Positions 45,001 through 52,986 of a stretch of 64,000 nucleotides of DNA are shown in pieces. The stretch's first letter is position 1. The number at the start of each line of letters is the position of its first letter. The position numbers and the translations under genes were made by a program. The notes under the pieces were generated by a model, which ran no database searches, was not told the origin of the DNA, and saw only the letters and a list, made by a program, of their open reading frames with translations. Origin of the DNA: Sphingomonas sp. S2-65 (GTDB lineage Bacteria > Pseudomonadota > Alphaproteobacteria > Sphingomonadales > Sphingomonadaceae); NCBI RefSeq assembly GCF_021513175.1, contig NZ_CP090953.1, positions 2,042,501-2,106,500 of the forward strand. Reading direction: 5' to 3'.

Positions 45001-46525
45001 TCACCGCGAGCGGCGTGTCGTCGCCCATCGATCCGACGGCTTCCTTGCCGGTCTCGATCATCGGCGCGAGGATCAGCTCCATATCCTCCAGCGTCTGGCC
45101 GGCGGCGACCTGGCGGCGGGTGAGTTCGGCGCGGTCGTAATGCGCGTCGGACGGGCCGTCGGGCAGTTCGTCGAGGGTCAGGAACTCGCCGATCATCGCG
45201 GCATAATCGGCCTCGCCGGCGATCTGGTCCTTGATCTCCGCGTCGGTGTAGAGCCGGCCCTCGGCGAGGTCGACGGCGATCATCTGCCCCGGGCCCATGC
45301 GGCCGCGCGCGACCACGGTGGATTCGGGCACCGGCACCATGCCGGTCTCCGACCCGACGATCAGCAGGCCGTCGGCGGTTTGGGTATAGCGCAGCGGGCG
45401 TAGCGCGTTGCGGTCGACACCGGCGACGGCCCAGCGGCCGTCGGTCATCGCCAGCGCGGCGGGACCGTCCCACGGCTCCATGACGCTGGCGAGATACTTG
45501 TACATCGACACATGGCTTTCGGGCGTGTCGTCGCCCGGGGCTTCGGGCACCAGCATCAGCTTGGCCGTGGGCGCATCGCGGCCGGAGCGGCAGATCGCCT
45601 CGAACACCGCGTCGAGCGCGGCGGTGTCGGACGCGCCGGCCGGGATCACCGGCTTGATGTCCTCGCTCTGCTCTCCAAACGCGATGCTGGCCATCTTGAT
45701 CTCGTGGCTGAGCATCCAGTTCTTGTTGCCGCGAACCGTGTTGATCTCGCCATTGTGCGCAAGGCAGCGGAACGGCTGAGCGAGCCACCATTGCGGGAAG
45801 GTGTTGGTCGAGTAACGCTGGTGGAAGATCGCCACGCGGCTGGTGAAGCGTTCGTCCTTGAGGTCTGGGTAGAACTCGCTGAGCGATTCCGCGAGGAACA
45901 GCCCCTTGTAGATGATCGAGCGGGCCGACAGCGAGCAGATGTAGAAGCCGCCGACCTGCGCCGCGATCACGCGCTTTTCGATGCGGCGGCGGATCAGGTA
46001 CAGGTTCTTCTCGAACTCGGCCTCGTCCTGCGCGTCGGGTAGCGGGCCCGCGATCATGATCTGCTCGATCTCGGGGCGCGTCGCCTGCGCCTTCAGGCCG
46101 ATCACCGACACATCGACCGGCACCTGGCGCCAGCCATAGATGGTGTAGCCGGCCTCGATGATCTCGCTCTCGACGATGGTGCGGCAGGTCTCCTGCGCGC
46201 CCAGATCGGTGCGCGGGAGGAAGATCATGCCGACCGCCAGGCGGTTGGGCAGCACGCGGTGCCCGCCCATCGCGATCGCATCGTCGAAGAAGCGCACCGG
46301 AAGATCGACGTGCAGCCCGGCGCCGTCGCCGGTCTTGCCATCGGCATCGACCGCGCCGCGGTGCCACACCGCCTTGAGCGCATCGATCGCCGATTGGACG
46401 ACGCGGCGCGAGGCGACGCCGTCGGTCGCCGCGATCAGCCCGACGCCACAGGCATCGCCTTCAAATTCGGGGCGGTACATGCCCTCGCGGGCAAGGCGGT
46501 CACGTTCGGCGTGCAGATCGGTCAT
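42017..46525 (-). CDS. gltB: Glutamate synthase large subunit
   Basis: A 1502-residue NADPH-GOGAT alpha subunit that transfers the glutamine amide to 2-oxoglutarate. Residues 1-25 are a propeptide ahead of the nucleophilic Cys26 (DACGVGL) of the class II glutaminase. The FMN synthase domain follows; the 3Fe-4S site is in MVRQCHSNTCPVGICTQ. The C-terminal GXGXG beta-helix repeats are present (GLSGGVIVV, GATSGRLFAAGQAGERFAVRNSG, GGTAVVLGEVG). It is the last gene of a gltD-DUF2059-DUF2059-gltB operon, with an ATGA overlap to the preceding gene. Confidence 0.97.
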   Translation of the reverse strand: MTDLHAERDRLAREGMYRPEFEGDACGVGLIAATDGVASRRVVQSAIDALKAVWHRGAVDADGKTGDGAGLHVDLPVRFFDDAIAMGGHRVLPNRLAVGMIFLPRTDLGAQETCRTIVESEIIEAGYTIYGWRQVPVDVSVIGLKAQATRPEIEQIMIAGPLPDAQDEAEFEKNLYLIRRRIEKRVIAAQVGGFYICSLSARSIIYKGLFLAESLSEFYPDLKDERFTSRVAIFHQRYSTNTFPQWWLAQPFRCLAHNGEINTVRGNKNWMLSHEIKMASIAFGEQSEDIKPVIPAGASDTAALDAVFEAICRSGRDAPTAKLMLVPEAPGDDTPESHVSMYKYLASVMEPWDGPAALAMTDGRWAVAGVDRNALRPLRYTQTADGLLIVGSETGMVPVPESTVVARGRMGPGQMIAVDLAEGRLYTDAEIKDQIAGEADYAAMIGEFLTLDELPDGPSDAHYDRAELTRRQVAAGQTLEDMELILAPMIETGKEAVGSMGDDTPLAVISDKPRLISQFFRQNFSQVTNPPIDPLRERHVMSLKTRFGNLANILDKEANTSKVLVLESPVLTNAQWHRLRAYFGSQCGEIDCTFDAKGGPEALRAAITRIRYEAEQAVRAGCTELFLTDEHQNEEKAAIAGVLAAAAVHTHLVRRGLRSYASVNVRSGECLDTHYYAVLIGVGATTVNAYLAEAAIADRHARGLFGDLTLDQCLKNHRKAIDEGLLKILSKMGIAVISSYRGGYNFEAVGLSRALVNDFFPGMPAKISGEGYASLHLSAMMRHEAAYDRAVAALPIGGFYRQRHGGETHAFSAQLMHQLQTAVSTDSYSSYLAFSRGVRDLPPVYLRDLLEFNFPQEAIAIDQVEAITEIRKRFVTPGMSLGALSPEAHETLAIAMNRIGAKAVSGEGGEDKLRYKPYENGDNANSVIKQVASGRFGVTAEYLNACDEIEIKVAQGAKPGEGGQLPGFKVTEFIAKLRHATPGVTLISPPPHHDIYSIEDLAQLIYDLKMINPRARVCVKLVSSAGIGTVAAGVAKAHADVILVAGHVGGTGASPQTSVKYAGTPWEMGLSEVNQTLTLNGLRGRVKLRTDGGLKTGRDIVIAAILGAEEFGIGTLSLVAMGCIMVRQCHSNTCPVGICTQDEKMRAKFVGTPEKVINLMTFIAEEVREILAKLGCTSLDEVIGRTELLRQVSRGAEHLDDLDLNPILAKVDATDAERRFSLSTFRNEVPDSLDAQMIKDAAPVFARGEKMQLTYSVRNVHRAVGTRLSSEVTNKFGMSALQDGHVHVRLRGSAGQSLGAFLCKGITLEVFGDANDYVGKGLSGGVIVVRPMVSSQIESRHNTILGNTVLYGATSGRLFAAGQAGERFAVRNSGADVVVEGCGANGCEYMTGGTAVVLGEVGMNFGAGMTGGMAFIYDAEGNFHRRANPENIVWQRLASAAWEAKLRGLVEAHAVATDSRWSRGLLEDWERSLTHFWQVIPREMLSRLAHPLDDTVALIAAE

Positions 46526-47115
46526 AAGCGAGGTTCCGCGGCGTTGGGAGCGGGAAGGCTGCCAAGAAACTTTTCGGCATCTTCCTGAATGTGACTCATC
46601 GAGCGCGTCATCAGGTCCCGCTGCCAGGCGAGAATGTCGGGATCGCTCATGATCGTGTACGACGCAGTCATGTACGCGTGCCCGGTGGGCGTTTCGAAGA
46701 AGGCGCGGATTTCGGCGAGCTGCTTTACGTCGAAGCGGCGCGCATACGCGCCTGCCATCGCTTCAACCATCCCCGGCATGCCGGTCCGCAGCGATGCAAT
46801 GCTGCGATCCTCCTGTGCCTTCATGAAACGGCGGAACGCGTCCTTGACCTTGGGATCCTTGCCCATCGCATCGTTGAACCCGGGCACTTGCTCCATCGAC
46901 TGACGGATATTGCCCATGATCGGGCGGATCATGCCTTCGATCATCTGATCGCGCTGGGCCGCGGGCAGCATGAGCTCGATCAGGTTGCGTGCGGCGGTGA
47001 GCCGCGCGGGATCCGGGGCGGTCCGGGCAGGCGCGACTACGCTCTGCGCCTGCGCTGCGACCGGCAGCGCGAGCGGGGCAAGCAGCAGCGCAAGCGCAAC
47101 GCGGCGCGCGCTCAC
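46522..47115 (-). CDS. DUF2059-like secreted protein (second copy)
   Basis: A 197-residue protein starting at GTG 47115, which overlaps the preceding stop (GTGA). Signal peptide ends near AAQAQ. The body is helical with the DUF2059-type C-terminal half (VKQLAEIRAFFETPTGHAYM). The stop overlaps the gltB start by ATGA. Function unknown. The longer frame to 47202 lies inside the upstream gene and is rejected. Confidence 0.8.
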   Translation of the reverse strand: MSARRVALALLLAPLALPVAAQAQSVVAPARTAPDPARLTAARNLIELMLPAAQRDQMIEGMIRPIMGNIRQSMEQVPGFNDAMGKDPKVKDAFRRFMKAQEDRSIASLRTGMPGMVEAMAGAYARRFDVKQLAEIRAFFETPTGHAYMTASYTIMSDPDILAWQRDLMTRSMSHIQEDAEKFLGSLPAPNAAEPRL

Positions 47116-47798
47116 TTCTTGCCCTTCAGGAACTCCGCGGCGGACTGCGCCGCGAGCGTCTTCATGCGGGCTTCGTTGGCGGCGATCAGACGGCTGGACC
47201 ATACCTGGCTGGCGGCGGTGATCTTGGGGTTGAGCGCCTGCAGCTTCTGTGCCGCCGGGCTGCCGCCGAACGCCAGCAGCGCGGGATAATCCTCGGGGGT
47301 GAGCGAGCGCATCAGCGACGCCATCGCCGCCTGCTGCATCTGCTCCTGACTCTGGTCTGGCTTGTCTCCAATCGAGCGGTACATCTGCGCCGCCATCTTG
47401 CGCCCGGTGGCACTTTCCAGAAACGTGCGTGCGTCGGTGATCTCGGGCGCGGTCATGTCGGCCTGGATCAGCTGCGACACGTCGCCACGCAGGGCGGGCA
47501 GCTCGGCCTTCATGACCTTGAGAAACTCGGTGCGCACCTGCCCCGCGACATGCTCCTTCATGCCCGGATTGGCGGCGTACAGCTTCTGCGTGGCGGGGTC
47601 ATTCGCCAGCTGCTGCTCCATGCCATAGGTGAAGGCGCGCCCGGCGACGTCCATCATCGCGGCGTCGGCGAGCATCACCGCGACCAGCCGGTCGGCCTCG
47701 GGTCTGGCGCTGCTCGCCTGGAGCACGGCACCGGCCTGAACCGGGGCAGGCACCAGGGCTGCGGCCCCCATCATGATTGCGGCGAACATTGTCTTCAT
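47112..47798 (-). CDS. DUF2059-like secreted protein (first copy)
   Basis: A 228-residue protein with a signal peptide (MKTMFAAIMMGAAALVPAPVQA). ATG 47798 follows AAGGA at 7 nt. The C-terminal half (APEITDARTFLESATGRKMAAQMY) parallels its neighbour, so the two are probably a duplicated pair. It starts 12 nt after gltD. Why secreted proteins are embedded in a glutamate synthase operon is not clear. Confidence 0.8.
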   Translation of the reverse strand: MKTMFAAIMMGAAALVPAPVQAGAVLQASSARPEADRLVAVMLADAAMMDVAGRAFTYGMEQQLANDPATQKLYAANPGMKEHVAGQVRTEFLKVMKAELPALRGDVSQLIQADMTAPEITDARTFLESATGRKMAAQMYRSIGDKPDQSQEQMQQAAMASLMRSLTPEDYPALLAFGGSPAAQKLQALNPKITAASQVWSSRLIAANEARMKTLAAQSAAEFLKGKK

Positions 47799-47809
47799 GT
47801 CGAAATCCT

Positions 47810-49252
47810 TCAAGCCGCACGCACGGCGGAGGCCGCCCGCGCGCGCATCCAGGCATGCATGTGCGCCGCCACGTCGCGGCCGTCGCGAATCGCCCAGACC
47901 ACCAGACTCGCGCCGCGGACGATATCGCCTGCAGCGAACACGCCGTCGAGGCTGGTCATCATCGTGCGCCCGTCGGTGCGCAGCGTGCCCCAACGCGTGA
48001 CGCCCAGCGTCTCCGCGCCGAACATCCTGGGCAGATCCTCGGCTTCGAATCCCAGCGCCTTGATCACAAGGTCGGCGGGCATGTTCATCGCGGCGCCGGG
48101 GTCGACCTCGGGCGAGCGGCGGCCACTGGCATCGGGCGCCCCGAGCCGCATCCGCGACGCGCGCACGCCGGAGACGGTGTCGCTGCCACCGAACGCTTCG
48201 GGCGCGGAAAGCCAGACGAACTCGACGCCCTCTTCCTCGGCATTGGCGACTTCGCGCTGCGAGCCCGGCATGTTGGCCCGGTCGCGGCGATACAGGCACT
48301 TCACCGACGCCGCGCCCTGACGCACCGCAGTGCGGACGCAGTCCATCGCCGTGTCGCCGCCGCCGATCACCACGACATGCTTGCCCGCAGCGTTCAGGCT
48401 GCCGTCGTCGAAGGCGGGCACTGCGTCGCCGAAGCTCTTGCGGTTGGAAGCGGTTAGGTAATCCAGCGCCTCGACCACGCCCCGCGCGCCGACGCCCGGC
48501 GCCTTGATGGCCCGCGCCTTGTACACGCCGGTGGCGACCAGCACCGCGTCGTGGCGGCTGCGCAGCTCGTCGAGGCTTGCGTCCCGGCCAACTTCGAAGC
48601 TCGTGTGGAAGACGATGCCGCCTTCCTCCAGCCGGGCGACGCGGCGCATCACCACGTCCTTTTCCAGCTTGAAGCCGGGAATGCCATAGGTCAGCAGCCC
48701 GCCGGCGCGGTCGTGCCGGTCATAGACATGCACGGCATAGCCCATTTCGCGCAGATACTCGGCGGCGCTGAGCCCGGCGGGGCCCGCGCCGATAATTCCG
48801 ACCGACTGGCCCTTGTCCGGACCGGCGCGCACCGGCTCCACCCAGCCTTCTTCCCAGGCCTTGTCAGTGATGAACTTCTCGACCGAACCGATCGTCACTG
48901 CGCCGTGGCCGGAGAACTCGATCACGCAATTCCCCTCGCACAGCCGGTCCTGCGGGCAAATGCGGCCGCAGATCTCGGGCATGGTCGAGGTGGCATTGGA
49001 CAGCTGATAGGCTTCCTGGAGCCGACCCTCCGCAGTCAGCCGCAGCCAATCGGGGATATGGTTGTGAAGCGGGCAATGCACCGAGCAATAAGGCACGCCG
49101 CATTGCGAACACCGCCCTGCCTGCGCTTCCGCGTCGGGAACCGCGTAGCGGTTCGCGATCTCCTGGAAATCCTCAGCGCGCAGTTCGGCTGGACGCTTGG
49201 CCGGGTAAGCCTGCTCGAGGGCCACGAATTTCAACATCGCATCATTTGCCAT
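47810..49252 (-). CDS. gltD: Glutamate synthase small subunit (NADPH)
   Basis: A 480-residue beta subunit that feeds electrons from NADPH to GltB. The N-terminal 4Fe-4S Cys sets are CSQCGVPYC...C and CGRICPQDRLCEGNC. The FAD motif is GIIGAGPAGLSAAEYL and the NADPH motif is VVIGGGDTAMD. It leads the operon. Upstream at 49327-49332 is a consensus -35 hexamer. Confidence 0.96.
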   Translation of the reverse strand: MANDAMLKFVALEQAYPAKRPAELRAEDFQEIANRYAVPDAEAQAGRCSQCGVPYCSVHCPLHNHIPDWLRLTAEGRLQEAYQLSNATSTMPEICGRICPQDRLCEGNCVIEFSGHGAVTIGSVEKFITDKAWEEGWVEPVRAGPDKGQSVGIIGAGPAGLSAAEYLREMGYAVHVYDRHDRAGGLLTYGIPGFKLEKDVVMRRVARLEEGGIVFHTSFEVGRDASLDELRSRHDAVLVATGVYKARAIKAPGVGARGVVEALDYLTASNRKSFGDAVPAFDDGSLNAAGKHVVVIGGGDTAMDCVRTAVRQGAASVKCLYRRDRANMPGSQREVANAEEEGVEFVWLSAPEAFGGSDTVSGVRASRMRLGAPDASGRRSPEVDPGAAMNMPADLVIKALGFEAEDLPRMFGAETLGVTRWGTLRTDGRTMMTSLDGVFAAGDIVRGASLVVWAIRDGRDVAAHMHAWMRARAASAVRAA

Positions 49253-49303
49253 GGCGCACGTTTAGCGATGCGGTGCGCTCAAGTCACGCAGGATTCAACC
49301 AGT

Positions 49304-49332
49304 AAGACAGCTACGCTGACCTATTTTGTCAA
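49304..49332 (-). promoter_or_regulatory. Possible promoter of the glt operon
   Basis: On the minus strand TTGACA (49332-49327) is a perfect -35 box. At 17 bp spacing lies TGTCTT (49309-49304), a poor -10. The site is ~50 bp ahead of the gltD start. Only the -35 half is persuasive. Confidence 0.35.
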
Positions 49333-49369
49333 CATTGTTCCTACTGCAGATGGCTTCTCGCATCTTCAG

Positions 49370-49395
49370 CAGAGAAGAAGAGGCCGAAACGGCCT
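49370..49395 (-). terminator. Terminator after uppP
   Basis: Minus strand AGGCCG-TTT-CGGCCT forms a 6-bp hairpin starting at the uppP stop codon, followed by CTTCTTCTC. It separates uppP from the glt operon. Confidence 0.6.
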
Positions 49396-50195
49396 TATCG
49401 CATCGACAGCCATACCAACGCCGCGGCGCCGGCAACGATCCGGTACCAAGCAAAGGGGGCGAACCCGTGCTTGGTCACGACCGCCAGAAACGCCTTGATC
49501 ACCGCCAGCGCCACCAAGAACGACACAAGGAAGCCTACGCCGATCAGCCCGAAGCTGTCGGCGGTCAGCGCATCGCGATGCTTGAACAGCTGCAGCACGG
49601 TCGCACCGGTGAGGGTCGGCAGCGCCAGGAAGAAGCTGAAATCGGCGGCGGTCCGGCGATCAATGCCCAGCGCCATCGCCCCCATGATCGTCGCGCCCGA
49701 GCGGCTGACGCCCGGGATCATCGCGATGCACTGGACCAGCCCGATCTTCACCGACTGTGCGAACGACACCCCGGCGATGCCGAGCACATTCTCGGTCCGC
49801 GCCAGCCGCTCGACCACCAGGATGGCGATGCCGCCGGCGATCAGCGCCCAGGCAACGACCTGCGCGTTTTCGAGCAGCGCCTCGATCTGGTCGTTGAAGG
49901 CGAGGCCCAGCGCTACGGCAGGGACGAAGGCGATCAGCAGGTTGCGCACGAACGCGACCGAATTGGCCTCCCACTTCAGCAAACCGCGCCCGACGGCCAG
50001 GAAGGTGCGCCAGTACAGAACCACGATAGCCAGGATCGCGCCGGGCTGGATCGCGATGTTGAACACCGCCCATTGCGCGGCATCATAGCCCATGAGCTCG
50101 CTGGCGAGGATCAGGTGGCCGGTGGAGGAAACCGGCAGGAACTCGGTGATGCCTTCGACGATGCCGAGCAGGATCGCCACGAGGTATTCGTTCAT
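49395..50195 (-). CDS. uppP: Undecaprenyl-diphosphatase
   Basis: A 266-residue integral membrane enzyme (BacA/UppP family) that recycles undecaprenyl diphosphate for cell-wall synthesis. The catalytic motifs are EGITEFLPVSSTGH near the N-terminus and PGVSRSGATI in the middle, among about eight hydrophobic helices. ATG 50195 (MNEYLVAILLGIVEG) is the family-like start; the longer frame upstream is not coding. The SDR gene ends 58 bp upstream on the same strand. Confidence 0.95.
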   Translation of the reverse strand: MNEYLVAILLGIVEGITEFLPVSSTGHLILASELMGYDAAQWAVFNIAIQPGAILAIVVLYWRTFLAVGRGLLKWEANSVAFVRNLLIAFVPAVALGLAFNDQIEALLENAQVVAWALIAGGIAILVVERLARTENVLGIAGVSFAQSVKIGLVQCIAMIPGVSRSGATIMGAMALGIDRRTAADFSFFLALPTLTGATVLQLFKHRDALTADSFGLIGVGFLVSFLVALAVIKAFLAVVTKHGFAPFAWYRIVAGAAALVWLSMR

Positions 50196-50253
50196 TCGCT
50201 GTTTCCCGCCCCTGCATGGTGCCGCGGCCGCTACTGGCCGCGGCGATGGCCTG

Positions 50254-51183
50254 TCAGGCCGTCTGGCCGAGCGCGCCGAAGCGGCCGTTGCGGCGGAACC
50301 GCACCAGCCAGGCAGGCGCCACCGTCGCCAGCGGGGTCGGCGAGACCCCCAGCGCCTGGAGCCCCTCGGCGCCGGCATCGACGATGTTGTCGTGCTGGAG
50401 CATGCGCCACTGATCCTTGCTGATCGGCGCGCCCGGCAGCATCGGCAGCAGGCCGCCGAGTGCATCCGGCAGCTCCACGAAATGCACCTTGCGCCCGAGC
50501 GCGCCGGCGATCCAGCGGTGCAGCTCGGCGAGCGTCATCACGTCCGGGCCGCCCAGCGCATAGGTCTTGCCGCCATGCGCCGGGGGATCGCTCAGCGCGG
50601 CCAGCACCGCCTGGGCGACATCGGCGACATAGACCGGCTGAAAGCGCGCCGTGCCGCGCACCACCGGTACAACCGGCAGCAGCGAGATCATGCCGGCGAA
50701 GCGGTTCACGAACGCGTCTTCCCGGCCAAACACGACCGAAGGGCGCAGGATCGTGGCCTGGGGGAAGACGTCGAGCACCGCGCGCTCGCCCTGCCCCTTG
50801 GTACGGCCATAGTCCGAATCGGAATGGGGGTCCGCGCCGATCGCCGAAAGGTGCACCAGCGCCTGGACACCCGCACGCGCCGCGGCCTGCGCGACGGTGC
50901 GGGCGCCCTCGACATGCACTGCCTGCATGCGCGGGCCGAAGGTGCCGGCCAGGTTGACCACGAGGTCCGACCCCTCAATCGCGCGGGCGATCGTGTCAGG
51001 CCGAGTCACATCGGCGGCGATGAGCTGGGTCTGGCCAAGGCCCCCCAAAGGCTTGAGGAAAAAGGCATCGCGCGGCCGCGACTGCGCGATGCGGATGCGC
51101 GCGCCGGTGCGGTACAGTTCCTGTGCGACGTAGCGGCCGAGAAATCCCCCGCCGCCGATCAGCGTTACCAGCCTGTCCTTCAT
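50254..51183 (-). CDS. NAD-dependent epimerase/SDR, complex I NDUFA9-like
   Basis: A 309-residue atypical SDR with the dinucleotide motif TLIGGGGFLGRYVAQEL and an SDYGRTKGQGE catalytic-like YxxxK. Its sequence pattern fits the complex I NDUFA9 subunit family, which binds NAD(P)H and is associated with respiratory complex I. ATG 51183 (MKDRLV) is taken; the frame upstream is unlike the family. The enzymatic role is undefined. It precedes uppP. Confidence 0.85.
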   Translation of the reverse strand: MKDRLVTLIGGGGFLGRYVAQELYRTGARIRIAQSRPRDAFFLKPLGGLGQTQLIAADVTRPDTIARAIEGSDLVVNLAGTFGPRMQAVHVEGARTVAQAAARAGVQALVHLSAIGADPHSDSDYGRTKGQGERAVLDVFPQATILRPSVVFGREDAFVNRFAGMISLLPVVPVVRGTARFQPVYVADVAQAVLAALSDPPAHGGKTYALGGPDVMTLAELHRWIAGALGRKVHFVELPDALGGLLPMLPGAPISKDQWRMLQHDNIVDAGAEGLQALGVSPTPLATVAPAWLVRFRRNGRFGALGQTA

Positions 51184-51326
51184 GCCTGCCTCTATGTGTC
51201 CAGTGGCCGTTCCCATGCCGCGCACGGGGCCAAACGGCAAGCGGCTTGGCCATGCTGCGCGTATTTGCGCGAAATGTGCGTTGACAAGCCCACCGGCCCT
51301 CCCCTAGAGGCGCCGGCCTACCCCGT

Positions 51327-51413
51327 GCCCAGATGGCGGAATTGGTAGACGCACCAGCTTCAGGTGCTGGCGATCGCAAGGTCGTGGAGGTTCGAGTCCT
51401 CTTCTGGGCACCA
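51327..51413 (+). tRNA. tRNA-Leu (CAG anticodon)
   Basis: An 87-nt tRNA including encoded CCA. The acceptor arms GCCCAGA and TCTGGGC pair fully. The anticodon stem CCAGC/GCTGG encloses TTCAGGT, giving CAG. The T-loop is GGTTCGAGTCC. A long variable arm, typical of tRNA-Leu, is present. An integrase gene follows on the same strand, so the 3' end is the probable attachment site of the element downstream. Confidence 0.96.
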
Positions 51414-51578
51414 TTTTCCAGTCCGGTGACGTCCATCAACGTCGCGTAAGTGGCTGGGGGCCAAGGCCTTTTTCAATTATCTTTTCCGACGAGGTTCGGG
51501 TGAGTTCGCCGACATACCAACAGCATTGTTGGTCTATTTCGGCCCTGGATTCGCCCGTTTTCGGACGGAGATACCAAC
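51414..51578. promoter_or_regulatory. tRNA-integrase spacer with inverted and direct repeats
   Basis: The spacer holds ACCAACA-gcat-TGTTGGT (51516-51533, perfect 7-bp arms). The octamer ATACCAAC occurs at 51514-51521 and again at 51571-51578 directly before the integrase ATG. A T-run after GGCCAAGGCC (51463-51474) may end the tRNA transcript. The repeats could be integrase or excisionase arm sites. Confidence 0.45.
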
Positions 51579-52844
51579 ATGGCTCTTACGGCACTCGCGA
51601 TCAGGAACGCCCAGCCCCGGGCGAAGGCCTACAAGCTCGGCGACGGTCGATCCCTCTACCTTCTGGTTATGCCCAACGGCGCCAAGTACTGGCGCCTGAG
51701 CTACCGATTCCTCGGCAAACAACGGGCGCTCGCGCTCGGGGTCTGGCCGGAGGTCAGCCTGGCCGAGGCGCGCGAAAAGCGCGATGCCGCACGCAAGATG
51801 GTGGCCGACGGCACCGATCCTTTCGTCGAGAAGAAGCGTCGAAAGCTTCGTGCACAGATAGACGCCAACACCACGTTCAAGGGCGTGGCGGAAGAGTGGT
51901 TCGTAAAGATCACCCGCGAGGAACGCGCCCAGGTGACGCTCCGCAAGGTGCGCTGGCTGCTGGACATGATCTATCCGTTCCTAGGCGATCTGCCGATCGG
52001 GGAGATCGAAGTGCAGGAGGTGCTCGCGGTATTGCGCAAGATCGAGGCGACAGGCCGCTACGAGAGCGCGCGCCGCATGCGCAGCGTCATCAGCCGCGTG
52101 TTTCGCTATGGCATCGCGACCGGAAGGGCGAAGCACGACGTGGCGCGCGACCTGCGCGGTGCCATCATCGTCCCGAAGACGAAGCACCACGCCGCGATCA
52201 CCCGCCCCAAGGAAGTTGGGGTGCTGCTTCGCGCGATCGAGGACTGCTCGTGCCACGCAATCACCAAGTTCGCCCTGCGAATGACGCCGCATGTATTCGT
52301 GCGCCCTGGGGAACTGCGCCGGGCCGAGTGGAGCGAGTTCGATCTCGACCGTGCCGTCTGGTCGATCCCTGCCGAGAAGATGAAGATGCGCTGGCCGCAT
52401 CAGGTGCCGTTGTCGCGTCAGGTGCTCGACCTGCTCGGCGAGGTGCGGCCGCTGACCGGCCACAGCCCCTATGTCTTCCCGGCAATGCACACGTGGAAAC
52501 GCCCGATGTCGGAGAATACCGTCACCTTCGCGCTTCGGCGGATGGGCTACAGCGGCGACGAGATGACCGCGCACGGCTTCCGCGCAACGGCGGCGACGCT
52601 TCTCAACGAGATGGGCCTCTGGAATCCGGATGCGATCGAGCGGCAGCTCGCGCACATGGAGAACAATGGCGTTCGGCGCGCCTATGCTCGCGGCCAGTAT
52701 TGGGAGGAGCGGGTGCGGATGATGCAGCACTGGTCCGACTACCTCGACCAACTCCGCGTCGGTGACAGCGGCAGCAGCAAGTCTGCCGATGGTGGTAACG
52801 TGGTCTCTATCGACTTCGCGCGACGCGGCGCGCGAGGCCCATGA
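51579..52844 (+). CDS. Tyrosine-type site-specific integrase (P4 type, DUF4102)
   Basis: A 421-residue recombinase. The N-terminal DUF4102 arm-binding domain (LGDGRSLYLLVMPNGAKYWRLSY) is followed by a SAM-like core-binding domain. The catalytic domain has Arg in RPGELRR, HGFR in the C-terminal half and the Tyr nucleophile in ARGQYWEER. It is adjacent to tRNA-Leu, the usual target of this class. It should catalyse integration and, with an excisionase, excision of the element that extends to the right. The C-terminal tail is low-complexity. Confidence 0.94.
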   Translation: MALTALAIRNAQPRAKAYKLGDGRSLYLLVMPNGAKYWRLSYRFLGKQRALALGVWPEVSLAEAREKRDAARKMVADGTDPFVEKKRRKLRAQIDANTTFKGVAEEWFVKITREERAQVTLRKVRWLLDMIYPFLGDLPIGEIEVQEVLAVLRKIEATGRYESARRMRSVISRVFRYGIATGRAKHDVARDLRGAIIVPKTKHHAAITRPKEVGVLLRAIEDCSCHAITKFALRMTPHVFVRPGELRRAEWSEFDLDRAVWSIPAEKMKMRWPHQVPLSRQVLDLLGEVRPLTGHSPYVFPAMHTWKRPMSENTVTFALRRMGYSGDEMTAHGFRATAATLLNEMGLWNPDAIERQLAHMENNGVRRAYARGQYWEERVRMMQHWSDYLDQLRVGDSGSSKSADGGNVVSIDFARRGARGP

Positions 52845-52986
52845 TGTGCTCGTCGAGTGGCGGCATTTGGTGTCTCGGCGGAGGCATCAAAACTCCCAAG
52901 CCGCGGAAAGTCGAGGGCCGCAATGCGCCCAAATCCAGCCATCGCTGCAGTTCTCCAGCCTTCCGGGAAGCTCGCCCTCGTGCCGA

